DNA from: Agrobacterium pusense
Lineage (GTDB): Bacteria; Pseudomonadota; Alphaproteobacteria; Rhizobiales; Rhizobiaceae
DNA: 64,000 nucleotides
Direction of reading: 5' to 3'
Assembly: GCF_900102105.1 (NCBI RefSeq)
Contig: NZ_FNBB01000012.1
Coordinates: 62,001-126,000 of the forward strand
Below the pieces are notes generated by a model, which worked only from the letters and a program-made list of their open reading frames with translations, was not told the origin of the DNA and searched no databases. Position 1 is the stretch's first letter. The number at the start of each line of letters is the position of its first letter. Made by a program: the position numbers and the translations under genes. Positions 8,766 to 16,803 of this stretch are shown in pieces.

Positions 8766-9629
8766 TCATTTCGCCCTTCCAAGAAGGCCGCGCGGGAACA
8801 GCGTGATGATCACGATGACCGCCAGATAAAAGAAGAATTCGCCATATTCGGGCGCAAGATATCGCCCGGTCGTATCGATGGCGCCGAGCAGCAGACAGGC
8901 GATCAACGCGCCGGGAATGGAGCCCGCGCCACCAACGGAAACCACGACCAGAAAGGTGACCATGTAGCGCAGGGCATAATAGGGTTCCACCGGCAGCAGT
9001 TCCGCGCCGATGACGCCGCCCATGGCGGCTAGTCCGACGGCGATGGCGAAGCTGACGGCATAGATGATTTCGGTGCGCACGCCGAGGGCTGCGGCCATGG
9101 CGGCATTATCGACCGCCGCGCGCAGCTTGATGCCGAAGGCGGTCTTTTCAAAGGTGAACCACAGCGCGCCGGCCACGGCAAGACCGCAGACAATGGCGAA
9201 GATGCGGTGGGTGGCGATGGTGCGGAAGCCAAGATCGGTGGGGCCGGCCAGCTGCTGCGGCAGCGGAATGGTCTTCAGCGTCGGGCCGAAAACGAAGTTT
9301 GCGATGCCAATGATGCAGAAGGTGATGCCGATGGTCATCAGCACCTGTGTCAGTTCCGGCGCGCCATAGATGCGGCGATAAAGGAAACGTTCGAGCGGTA
9401 TGGCGATGACGATGGTGCCGACGATCGCGACGAGGATCGCAGCCGCATAACCGAGACCCAGTCCGTGGGCGGCATAGGAGGCGAGATAACCGCCGATCAT
9501 GGCGAAAGCGCCGTGCGCCAGATTGACCACGCGCATCAGCCCCATGGTGACCGAAAGGCCGATGGATATGATGAACAGGACCATGCCATAGGCAAGCGCA
9601 TCGATGAGGATGCTGAAGACCGTCTGCAT
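8766..9629 (-). CDS. Branched-chain-type ABC transporter permease (LivH type)
   Basis: 287-aa permease beginning MQTVFSILIDALAYGMVLFIISIGLSVTMGLMRVVNLAHGAF, the LivH signature. The start is ATG 9629, preceded by GGGAGGAG; the longer frame lacks a family match. It contains the EAA-like loop (RAAVDNAAMAAALGVRTEIIYAV). It follows the binding-protein gene after a 90-base gap with a strong hairpin, a common arrangement that lowers expression of the membrane parts relative to the binding protein. Confidence 0.88.
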   Translation of the reverse strand: MQTVFSILIDALAYGMVLFIISIGLSVTMGLMRVVNLAHGAFAMIGGYLASYAAHGLGLGYAAAILVAIVGTIVIAIPLERFLYRRIYGAPELTQVLMTIGITFCIIGIANFVFGPTLKTIPLPQQLAGPTDLGFRTIATHRIFAIVCGLAVAGALWFTFEKTAFGIKLRAAVDNAAMAAALGVRTEIIYAVSFAIAVGLAAMGGVIGAELLPVEPYYALRYMVTFLVVVSVGGAGSIPGALIACLLLGAIDTTGRYLAPEYGEFFFYLAVIVIITLFPRGLLGRAK

Positions 9630-9676
9630 GATGAAGAAACTCCTCCCGGTGCTGCAATGCCCGTCCGGGCCGGAAA

Positions 9677-9697
9677 CGGGCCGCCACTGGCGGCCCG
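9677..9697 (-). terminator. Intra-operon hairpin after the binding-protein gene
   Basis: CGGGCCGCC-act-GGCGGCCCG is a perfect 9-base stem just downstream of the substrate-binding-protein stop. There is no T-run, so it more likely stabilises the upstream message or attenuates than ends transcription. Confidence 0.5.
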
Positions 9698-9719
9698 GCA
9701 ATATTGTCCTGTCTGGCCG

Positions 9720-10892
9720 TTACTTCGCGGCGGCGAGACCCGGATCGCCCTGTTTTTCGAAGGTCTGGACTTCCTTGTTGTAATAGCTGCCGTCATCGGC
9801 CTTGGCTACTTCGCGCAGATAGATGTTCTGCGTGATGTGGCGGCTTTCCGGGTCGATGCTGACCGGGCCGCGCGGGCTTGTCCAGGAAAGGCCCTTGACT
9901 GCCTCAACCGCCTTTTCCGCATCCTGCTTGCCGCCAGTGGCCTCGATCATCTTGCTGATGACATACATGCCGTCAAAGGCGCCGACGGAAGGGAAGGAGA
10001 GTTCCTTCGGATTGCCGATTGCCTTGGTTGCGGCTTCCACGAAGGTCTTGTTCTCGGGTGAATCATGCGAGATGGCATAATGGAAGGTCGTCTGCATGCC
10101 GAGTGCGGCTTCCCCGAGCGCCGGCAGGTCGGATTCCTGCGTCAGATCACCCGGCGCGAAGAGCTTGACGCCTGCGGATTTCAGGCCGTTGTCGTTGAAG
10201 GCCTTGACGAAACCGAGCGTGGTCGGGCCCGATGGCAGGAAGGCGAAAACACCCTGTGCGCCGGAATCCTTCACACGTTGCATGATGGGACTGAAATCAT
10301 TGGTGGAAAGCGGCATGCGGATGGTTTCAACCACTTCGCCGCCGGCAGCGGTGAAGGCCGCCTTGAAAGCATTTTCGGCATCGACGCCCGGGCCATAATC
10401 GCTGACCAGTGAGATGACCTTCTTCACGCCGCCGTCAAAGGCCACCTTGGCGATGGGGGTGGAAGTCTGCCAGGTGGTGAACGACGTGCGCACCACATAG
10501 GGGCTCTTGGTCACGATGGCCGAGGTGGCGGCATTCATGACCACCATCGGCACGTTGCCCTGCTTCAGCAGGGGTGTGACGGCCATGGCGTCAGGGGTAA
10601 AATAGAAGCCGGCAAGATATTGCACGCCTTCCTTCACCACCAGATCCTGCGCCAGTGCCTTGGATTGCGCCGGATCGGCCTGCGGCACATCGCGATAGAC
10701 GACCTCCACCGTGTCATTGCCGACCTTGTTGCCGTGAAGGGCAAACCAGGCATCGATGCCGGCCTTGAAGTTCTTGCCCTGCAGCGCAAACGGGCCGGAG
10801 AACGGGCCGACAACGCCCACCTTGATCGTTTCTGCATAAGCGGCAGAGCTGAAACAGATGGCCGCTATCGCCACGGTGATCCGAAATTTCAT
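9720..10892 (-). CDS. Periplasmic substrate-binding protein, LivK type (probable protocatechuate binding, PcaM-like)
   Basis: 390-aa periplasmic binding protein with a signal peptide (MKFRITVAIAAICFSSAAYA, cut before ETIKVG) and a Peripla_BP_6 fold (VGVVGPFSGPFALQGKNFKAG near the N-terminus). Start ATG 10892 follows GGAGGAAACC. It is the first gene of the five-gene operon. The promoter carries ATAACC-TGAC-GGTTAT, matching the PcaQ box, and a five-gene HAAT-type transporter under PcaQ control is known in Sinorhizobium as pcaMNVWX. I therefore infer protocatechuate or a similar hydroxybenzoate as the ligand; the sequence alone would only say branched-chain amino-acid family. Confidence 0.82.
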   Translation of the reverse strand: MKFRITVAIAAICFSSAAYAETIKVGVVGPFSGPFALQGKNFKAGIDAWFALHGNKVGNDTVEVVYRDVPQADPAQSKALAQDLVVKEGVQYLAGFYFTPDAMAVTPLLKQGNVPMVVMNAATSAIVTKSPYVVRTSFTTWQTSTPIAKVAFDGGVKKVISLVSDYGPGVDAENAFKAAFTAAGGEVVETIRMPLSTNDFSPIMQRVKDSGAQGVFAFLPSGPTTLGFVKAFNDNGLKSAGVKLFAPGDLTQESDLPALGEAALGMQTTFHYAISHDSPENKTFVEAATKAIGNPKELSFPSVGAFDGMYVISKMIEATGGKQDAEKAVEAVKGLSWTSPRGPVSIDPESRHITQNIYLREVAKADDGSYYNKEVQTFEKQGDPGLAAAK

Positions 10893-11231
10893 GGTTTCCT
10901 CCAAATTCGCCTGTGGCTCCCATCCACCGGTCCAGGCTGCCAGATTGATGATTAAGAATATCAAAGTAAAATGAAATAAGGGGGGTAATAAATAACCTGA
11001 CGGTTATCAATACCGCGTCTTTGACGCCTTGCCCATATCGGATCGGGAAATCAGCCCGGCGCCTGCCCCTTTTTCAGCTCCACATCGCCTTGGTCTTCGC
11101 GGTCTAACAGTTCGGGGCAAATGTCGCCTGCAACCGCGCGACCGGCCGTCCCGCAACCAGAGCTTTAACCAGTTCTAAGGGGATTTTTCGTAGTCTCCCC
11201 AAGCATATTTAGAACGTTATTTGGTGTCTTG
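10893..11231. promoter_or_regulatory. Intergenic promoter region with PcaQ box (10992-11007)
   Basis: Divergent intergenic region between the LivK-type gene (minus) and a small unknown gene (plus). It holds ATAACC-TGAC-GGTTAT at 10992-11007, matching ATAACC-N4-GGTTAA, the PcaQ site described in Sinorhizobium meliloti, at 11 of 12 fixed positions. The box is about 100 bases upstream of the binding-protein start codon. Apart from a GC-rich stretch around 11060-11160 I see nothing else. Confidence 0.75.
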
Positions 11232-11606
11232 ATGGGCGAATATCAGAATAAAGCTGTTGAGCTGATGCGCAATCGCGTTGGAGAAAACAGGCTCAACAAC
11301 CGGATCGAGCGTCGTGAAGCATTTCTGCGCAAGGCGCTGACGCTTTATCATGCCATGGGTGGTGCGATGGAGGATGTGGAAGCGGCCGTCAAGGACGCCG
11401 TGTCATCACCTGCACCGACCATCGACGTGGCCGTTGGCGACGTGATGTACAAGCTGGCCGCCATCGGCCATGTGGCCGATCTCGATATTATCCAGGCGGG
11501 ATATAACAAGCTTGATGCCGCCAACCTGCATATTCTCAGCAAGGGCAAGAAGCTGCTGCAAAAACAGCGCGATCAGAAACTGGCTGCGACAACGCCGGGG
11601 AAGTGA
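11232..11606 (+). CDS. Conserved-looking small protein of unknown function
   Basis: 124 aa, starting MGEYQNKAVELMRNRVGENRLNNRIERREAFLRKAL (ATG 11232; a TTG lies directly before it). I do not recognise the family. The protein is soluble and mostly alpha-helical by composition, with a basic N-terminus rich in Arg/Asn and a lysine-rich C-terminus (SKGKKLLQKQRDQK). There is no signal peptide or membrane helix. It stands alone between two minus-strand operons, and no clear ribosome site is visible. Codon use is like its neighbours, so it is probably a real gene, but no function can be given. Confidence 0.65.
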   Translation: MGEYQNKAVELMRNRVGENRLNNRIERREAFLRKALTLYHAMGGAMEDVEAAVKDAVSSPAPTIDVAVGDVMYKLAAIGHVADLDIIQAGYNKLDAANLHILSKGKKLLQKQRDQKLAATTPGK

Positions 11607-11632
11607 ACCGCCCGCCCGGGGCGGTTGCCGTA

Positions 11633-13366
11633 TCAGGCCACTTGCGGCGACAGGATTTCCTGCCAGGCATCGTAGGCGGACAGCACCGTTTCCATTTGCG
11701 CCGTGTGGCCGGTGATGAAATCCGTGCCATAGATGGTTTCGTCGGGATATTCGGTGATCAGCGTCATCGGCACGGTGTGGCGGTCATCGATGGACGACAG
11801 GCACGGAAAGCCGTTGATGATGCGGAAACCGGTTTCGCCGGCGTGGATTTCATAAAGCGCGATCTGGCGGTTATTGTAGTCGAGCAGGCCGGGAATGGCG
11901 CCGAGATGGCGGGTTACCTTGTCCAGCAGGGCTTCCGCTCGGCTTTCCCAGTCCGCATGGTGGCGGATGATGAGGAAGAAACCCTTCGGCAGCGTCCACA
12001 TGGCGAAATTGCGCGGCACATAACCGGACAGAGGCCGGGTCCACTCATGTGAAGGATACCCGTGCAGGTTCACATGCAAACTGGCGCCGCTCATTTCCTG
12101 CGCCTTGAAACGGATTTCCTTCTCGTTCAGATGCGCAGCCGAATTTTCCGGCGTGCGATATTCGAGGTCATCGCCAAGGGCGGTGTACCGCGCCGCATGA
12201 TGCATGTGGCGCGGATTATCGACGCGCAGACGCTGATGCAGGGCGTAACCGTCAGGATTTTCCAGCGGCGAGATGGTGAAATGCGCGCCCTTGCGATCAG
12301 CGAGTTTGCGGGCGGCGCGGATGGCGCCGACGATGCCCGTCGTCTCGTTGGGGTGCTGGCCGCCGCTGATCATCACCGCGGCATCGCTGCCGGCGAGATA
12401 ACGGGCGGAAAGGATGCGGCCGGAGCGGGAGCGCGCCTGGAATGCCTCGCCGCCGATTTCCTCAAGCAGCCCTGCGAGCTGGCCTGCCGCAACCGGTTCG
12501 CGCGCCTCATCGATCGGTTGCTCGCCGCCATCGAGGAAGGCGGTTGTGAGCGGGCGGGTCTCGATGTGAAGGGTGATCTCGCCTTCGCTTTTGACGATTT
12601 CCGGTACGATCTGGCCGGGCTTGAGGCCACGGTCACCCAGCGGTCGGCCGGATTTTTTCTGAAAGAACTCCAGCAGCGAGAAATAGAAATCCTCGTGCAG
12701 CGCTTCGCGCAGGCTGACGACCTCATCACCAACGGAAAGAGGCAGATCTTCTGCCGGATGGGTAACACGGATGTTCAGTTCCTCGAAATAGGGCTCTTCA
12801 TCGCCCCAGCCGTGGTTGGCGACGGCACTGATTGCCGCTTCAAAAAGCTGTTCGTAATCCGTCTCCAGTCGCTCGCCCGAGGCATCACCGGCAAGCCGGA
12901 ACCAGCCGGTTGGCGAGACATTGGTTTCGCCGACGATATCGGTATGAACCCGGTTCGGAGCCAGAACCTTCAGAGTTTCCGTCTTGCCACGGCGGCTCAG
13001 CGTCACCTCATAATGGAAACTGCCGTCCTCGCGGGCGATGAAATCCAGCTTCGCGTCGCCCACCAGCGCCGCCAGCGGATAGGCCTCCAGCCGGAAACGG
13101 TTGGAGGGGGCGTTTTCGTGCACCGGGTAACGCACTTCGATGGCGTCGACGCCATCCAGATTGATCTCTTCCAGAAAGGTGAAGAGAAGCGGCTTGTAGG
13201 CGCTGCGGATGCGGGCGCAGATGCCTTTTTTCTTCAGCCTCTCTTCAGTCTCGCGGCGGCTTTTGGCGTCATCGAAGGTCCATGCCTCGAAGGACTGGCC
13301 GGGCTCGGCTTTGGCGACAAGCGCGTCCAGCGTGCGTTCGAAGGTCTGGTCGAAAATCTGGCTCAT
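11633..13366 (-). CDS. M14-family zinc carboxypeptidase-like protein
   Basis: 577 aa. The C-terminal half is an M14 (carboxypeptidase A/succinylglutamate desuccinylase-like) domain: GGQHPNETTG near residue 340 gives the HxxE zinc pair and LHVNLHGYPSHEW near 430 gives the third histidine. The N-terminal 300 residues (QSFEAWTFDDAKSRRETEERLKKKG...) are not recognised; they may be a substrate or assembly domain. There is no signal peptide, so it is cytoplasmic. It is the last gene of a peptide-type ABC transporter operon, which suggests it hydrolyses an imported peptide or N-acyl amino acid. Start ATG 13366 has GAGGTAACC upstream; a GTG sits directly before it. Confidence 0.82.
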   Translation of the reverse strand: MSQIFDQTFERTLDALVAKAEPGQSFEAWTFDDAKSRRETEERLKKKGICARIRSAYKPLLFTFLEEINLDGVDAIEVRYPVHENAPSNRFRLEAYPLAALVGDAKLDFIAREDGSFHYEVTLSRRGKTETLKVLAPNRVHTDIVGETNVSPTGWFRLAGDASGERLETDYEQLFEAAISAVANHGWGDEEPYFEELNIRVTHPAEDLPLSVGDEVVSLREALHEDFYFSLLEFFQKKSGRPLGDRGLKPGQIVPEIVKSEGEITLHIETRPLTTAFLDGGEQPIDEAREPVAAGQLAGLLEEIGGEAFQARSRSGRILSARYLAGSDAAVMISGGQHPNETTGIVGAIRAARKLADRKGAHFTISPLENPDGYALHQRLRVDNPRHMHHAARYTALGDDLEYRTPENSAAHLNEKEIRFKAQEMSGASLHVNLHGYPSHEWTRPLSGYVPRNFAMWTLPKGFFLIIRHHADWESRAEALLDKVTRHLGAIPGLLDYNNRQIALYEIHAGETGFRIINGFPCLSSIDDRHTVPMTLITEYPDETIYGTDFITGHTAQMETVLSAYDAWQEILSPQVA

Positions 13367-13371
13367 CACGG

Positions 13372-14220
13372 TTACCTCGAGGTTCTGCCTGTTGGGTCGA
13401 GGCTGTCGCGCAGCCAGTCGCCGAGAAGGTTGAGGCCAAGCACGGTCAGAAGAATCGCAAGGCCGGGAAAGACGCTAACCCACCATGCCGTCTGCAGATA
13501 GGTACGCCCATCCGCCAGCATGCCGCCCCAGCTCGGAATTGTCGGATCAACGCCGAGACCGAGGAAGGTGAGGCTGCTTTCCAGCAGGATGTTGTTGGCG
13601 ACGTTGAGCGTCATCAGCACGATGACCGGGCCGATGAGGTTCGGCAGCAGGTGCTGAAGGATGATGCGCCAGTCTTTCACGCCGATGGCGCGGGCGGAAA
13701 GAATGAATTCCCGCTCCCTGAGCGTCAGCACCGATCCGCGCACGAGACGGGCATATTGCACCCATTGCGAGACGATCAGGAGGATGATGGTGTTGGTGAG
13801 ACTGCCGCCGACAATTGCGATGAAGGTGATGGCGAGCAGGATGAAGGGCATGGCGAGCTGGATATCGGCAAAGCGCATGACCAGCATATCCCAGAAGCCG
13901 CGATAGTAACCGGCGACAAGCCCAACCGCGACGCCGAAGATGACAGCACCGATGACCGAGGTGAAACCGACCAGCAGCGAAATCTTGCCACCTGCGACGA
14001 CGCGGGCGAGCACATCACGCCCGAGCGGATCGGTGCCGAGGGGATGGGCGGCATTGGCGAAGGGTTTGGCAAGGCGCGCCATCAGGTCGATCTTGTCGGC
14101 CCCGCCAGGAAACAGCACATCGGAAAAGATGACGGCAAGGCAGATGATTGTCGTCAGCGACGCGCCGAGGACGAATTCGAGATTGGTGAAGCGCGCGAGA
14201 CGCGAGGTTTTGGCAGCCAT
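13372..14220 (-). CDS. Peptide-type ABC transporter permease (DppC/OppC type)
   Basis: 282-aa inner-membrane permease. It shows the DppC features: a non-conserved N-terminus, the HPLGTDPLGRDVLARVVAGGKISLLVG segment, and the EAA loop (SARAIGVKDWRIILQHLLPNLIGPVIV). The start is ATG 14220, nine bases after GGAG that itself overlaps the end of the upstream permease gene. It pairs with the DppB-type permease at 14227-15150. Confidence 0.9.
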   Translation of the reverse strand: MAAKTSRLARFTNLEFVLGASLTTIICLAVIFSDVLFPGGADKIDLMARLAKPFANAAHPLGTDPLGRDVLARVVAGGKISLLVGFTSVIGAVIFGVAVGLVAGYYRGFWDMLVMRFADIQLAMPFILLAITFIAIVGGSLTNTIILLIVSQWVQYARLVRGSVLTLREREFILSARAIGVKDWRIILQHLLPNLIGPVIVLMTLNVANNILLESSLTFLGLGVDPTIPSWGGMLADGRTYLQTAWWVSVFPGLAILLTVLGLNLLGDWLRDSLDPTGRTSR

Positions 14221-14226
14221 CGTCAC

Positions 14227-15150
14227 TTACTCCGTGCGGATGCGCGGATCGACAAGCCCATAGGCGATATCGACCAGAAGGTTGATGCCGACGATCATCA
14301 GCGACAGCACGGTGATGACGGCCTGAAGCACGGGATAATCGCGCGCGCCGACCGCGTCGAAGGCGAGCGTGCCGAGGCCCGGCCAGTTGAAGACACGCTC
14401 GATAACGACGATACCGCCCAGCAGCCCGCCAAATTGCAGGCCGAAATAGGTGATGAGCGGAATGGCGCAGTTGCGCAGCGCATGTTTGTAGAGAACCTTG
14501 CTTTCACTGAGCCCCTTGGCGCGCGCCACCATGACGTATTGAGAACGCAGCGTATCGAGCATTGCCGTGCGCACAAGGCGTACATTGGTGGCAGTAAGGA
14601 TCACACCCATGGTGACCGCGGGCATGATGTAGCTCGCAAAACCGCCCATGCCGCTTGGCGGCAGCCAGCCGAGCGTGATGGAGAACAGCAGCACCAGCAT
14701 GGTGGCCAGCCAGAAATTCGGGAAGGAAAGGCCGATAAGCGAGAAGATGCGGATCACCTGATCGGCCGTCTTCCCGCGCGATGTTGCGGCCTTGATGCCG
14801 AGCGGGATGGACAGCGCAATCGACACCGCCATGGAGATGAAGGCCAAGAGCAGCGTGGCGGGCAGGGCATCGGCGATCAGGCGCGAGACCGGCGTGCTGC
14901 CGGTGAAGCTGCGGCCGAAATCGAGCGTCAGAAGGCCCTTCAGGAAGCTGAAATATTGCACGAAGAACGGCCGGTCGGTGCCGAGCGCCGCACGGATGCG
15001 CGCCAGATCATCTTCAGTCATGCTGCCGCCGCCCTGGAACATGGTGACGGCGGGGTCACCCGTCAGGCGGATGGCGAAAGAAACGAGAAGGGTGATGGCG
15101 ATGACGACAAAAATCGCCTGCAGCAATCGCTTGATGAGGAAACCGGCCAC
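14227..15150 (-). CDS. Peptide-type ABC transporter permease (DppB/OppB type)
   Basis: 307-aa permease starting with GTG at 15150 (AAGG upstream): MAGFLIKRLLQAIFVVIAITLLVSF, the typical DppB first helix. It contains LGTDRPFFVQYFSFLKGLLTLDFGRSF and the EAA-type loop ARAKGLSESKVLYKHALRNCAIPLITYFG. It follows the binding-protein gene after a hairpin-containing gap and precedes the DppC-type gene by six bases. Confidence 0.9.
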   Translation of the reverse strand: MAGFLIKRLLQAIFVVIAITLLVSFAIRLTGDPAVTMFQGGGSMTEDDLARIRAALGTDRPFFVQYFSFLKGLLTLDFGRSFTGSTPVSRLIADALPATLLLAFISMAVSIALSIPLGIKAATSRGKTADQVIRIFSLIGLSFPNFWLATMLVLLFSITLGWLPPSGMGGFASYIMPAVTMGVILTATNVRLVRTAMLDTLRSQYVMVARAKGLSESKVLYKHALRNCAIPLITYFGLQFGGLLGGIVVIERVFNWPGLGTLAFDAVGARDYPVLQAVITVLSLMIVGINLLVDIAYGLVDPRIRTE

Positions 15151-15176
15151 GTTTTTTACCTTGAAGAGAGACCCGG

Positions 15177-15202
15177 CCTTGCCCGCATTGCGGCGGGCAA
15201 GG
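15177..15202 (-). terminator. Strong hairpin between binding-protein and permease genes
   Basis: CCTTGCCCGC-ATTGCG-GCGGGCAAGG is a perfect 10-base stem with a 6-base loop in the 76-base gap after the binding-protein stop. No T-run follows, so it fits an mRNA-stabilising or partial terminator role. Confidence 0.55.
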
Positions 15203-15226
15203 TGTGTTGATCAGAAACCAGCCTGA

Positions 15227-16762
15227 TTATTCGACGGTAACGTCGGTCAGTTTCAGGCGATTGTCAGGCGGTGCGACAAAACCCTTGACCCGTTTGTTGA
15301 TGCCGTAAATGGCATTGGTGTTGTAGAGCGGGATTTCCAGCGCGCGTTCGGCGGTGTAGCTGCCGATTTCCTTGAGAATCTTTTCGCGCTCGGCGCGGTC
15401 CGTCAGCGGACGCTGGGATTCCAAGAGCTTGTCCAGCTTTTCGTCCTTGTCATAGGGGTTCCACTTTTCACCCGAGTGATACATGGAATAGGCGGTGTTA
15501 TCGTAATCGAAGGTCCAGCCGCCCCATTTCTGCTGGAACATCGCGCCGGTCTTGCCCTGCGGAATGATGTCGTTCAGGAGAACGTTGGTTTCATAGGGCT
15601 TGATGGTAGCGGTGATGCCAACCATGGAGAGGTAGCTGGAAATGACCTGCGCCACCTCGTTCATCGTCGCGTCATTGCCGCGGATGTCGATCTGCAGCGC
15701 CGCACCCGGCTTGACGCCGGCTTCTGCGAGCAGCTTTTTCGCGCCTTCAGGATCGTAAGGCAGCGGCTTTAGTTCCGGATCGTAACCGAAGGACAGCGCG
15801 CTCTGGAAGCTTGCGATTTCCGATGCCTGGCCGGCAAGGATCGACTTGACGATGGTGCCGCGGTCGACGGCCATGATGATGGCCTTGCGGACCTTCGGAT
15901 CGGCGGTGATGCCGTCACGGGTGTTGAAACGCAGCGCGTCGACCGTCGGGCCGGGAACGCTGACGATCTGAAGCTTGGAATCGCCTTCGATGACCGGGAT
16001 CATGCCGATCGGGATGGTGGGCGGAATGACGAGATCGACGCGGCCTGCCTGCAATTCGGCAACGGCGGTCGCCGGCTCTGAAATGAAGCGGTATTCCAGT
16101 TCGGAAAGCTTCGGTGCGCCGCCCCAGTAATCCGGGTTGGCTTCAAGCTTGATGTTGGTCTTCGGTGCATAGGATACGAATTTGAACGCGCCGGTGCCGA
16201 TTGGGTTGAGGTTGAAGTTGTCCTCACCCTTTTCCTGGATATATTTCGGCGGCACGATCATGCCGCCATAACCGGCAAGCTTGGTGAGCAGAACCGGATC
16301 CGGCGCCTTCAGCTTCATGTCGACGGTGTAGTCGTCGATGACATCGACGCTTTCGATGGCGACATAGTTGGAGCGCTGCGGGCCCTTGGCACCCTGTTCG
16401 CCAAGAAGGCGCTCGAAGGTGAACTTGACGGCGGCGGCGTTGAAGGGCTCGCCATTGTGGAACTTGACGTTCTGGCGCAGCTTGAAGCGGATGCGCTTGC
16501 CTTCATCCAGCTCTTCCCAGGATTCGGCGAGGCCGGGCACGACCTTCAGGTCCGGGCCGCGATAGGTGAGGCCATCGAAGATGTTGGTGGCGACAGCCGC
16601 CCATTGAACGAGGAAGGTGTCGATCGGATCCCAGCTGCCCGGATCCTGCGGGCTGGAAATGGTCATCTTGCCGGCGGCAAGAGCCGGTGCGGCGGTCAAG
16701 GCCGTTGCGGCCATGGCAAGCGCGACGAACGTTGTCGTCATCCCCTTCTTGATCATTGTCAT
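15227..16762 (-). CDS. Peptide-type ABC transporter substrate-binding protein (SBP_bac_5)
   Basis: 511-aa periplasmic protein with a signal peptide (MTMIKKGMTTTFVALAMAATALTAAPALA). It has the family-5 extracellular binding-protein fold, with the motifs AESWEELDEGKRIRFKLRQNVKFHNGEPFNAAAVKFTFERLL and GTGAFKFVSYAP. ATG 16762 is preceded by GAGGAACAGG. The second gene of the ATPase-binding protein-DppB-DppC-M14 operon. The ligand cannot be read from sequence; the M14 partner suggests a small peptide or acylated amino acid. Confidence 0.9.
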   Translation of the reverse strand: MTMIKKGMTTTFVALAMAATALTAAPALAAGKMTISSPQDPGSWDPIDTFLVQWAAVATNIFDGLTYRGPDLKVVPGLAESWEELDEGKRIRFKLRQNVKFHNGEPFNAAAVKFTFERLLGEQGAKGPQRSNYVAIESVDVIDDYTVDMKLKAPDPVLLTKLAGYGGMIVPPKYIQEKGEDNFNLNPIGTGAFKFVSYAPKTNIKLEANPDYWGGAPKLSELEYRFISEPATAVAELQAGRVDLVIPPTIPIGMIPVIEGDSKLQIVSVPGPTVDALRFNTRDGITADPKVRKAIIMAVDRGTIVKSILAGQASEIASFQSALSFGYDPELKPLPYDPEGAKKLLAEAGVKPGAALQIDIRGNDATMNEVAQVISSYLSMVGITATIKPYETNVLLNDIIPQGKTGAMFQQKWGGWTFDYDNTAYSMYHSGEKWNPYDKDEKLDKLLESQRPLTDRAEREKILKEIGSYTAERALEIPLYNTNAIYGINKRVKGFVAPPDNRLKLTDVTVE

Positions 16763-16803
16763 CTACCTGTTCCTCTTCAGATGGTTGTGGTTCTGGTTGT
16801 TAT

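Noticed and set aside
6299-10892. Naming the transporter livFGMHK for leucine/isoleucine
   Set aside because: The family fits, but the PcaQ box points to protocatechuate, so no liv gene symbols were given.
13282-15210. 642-codon plus-strand frame opposite the peptide permeases
   Set aside because: Its protein is an Asp/Glu/His/Arg-rich mirror of two hydrophobic permeases, as expected for an antisense frame.
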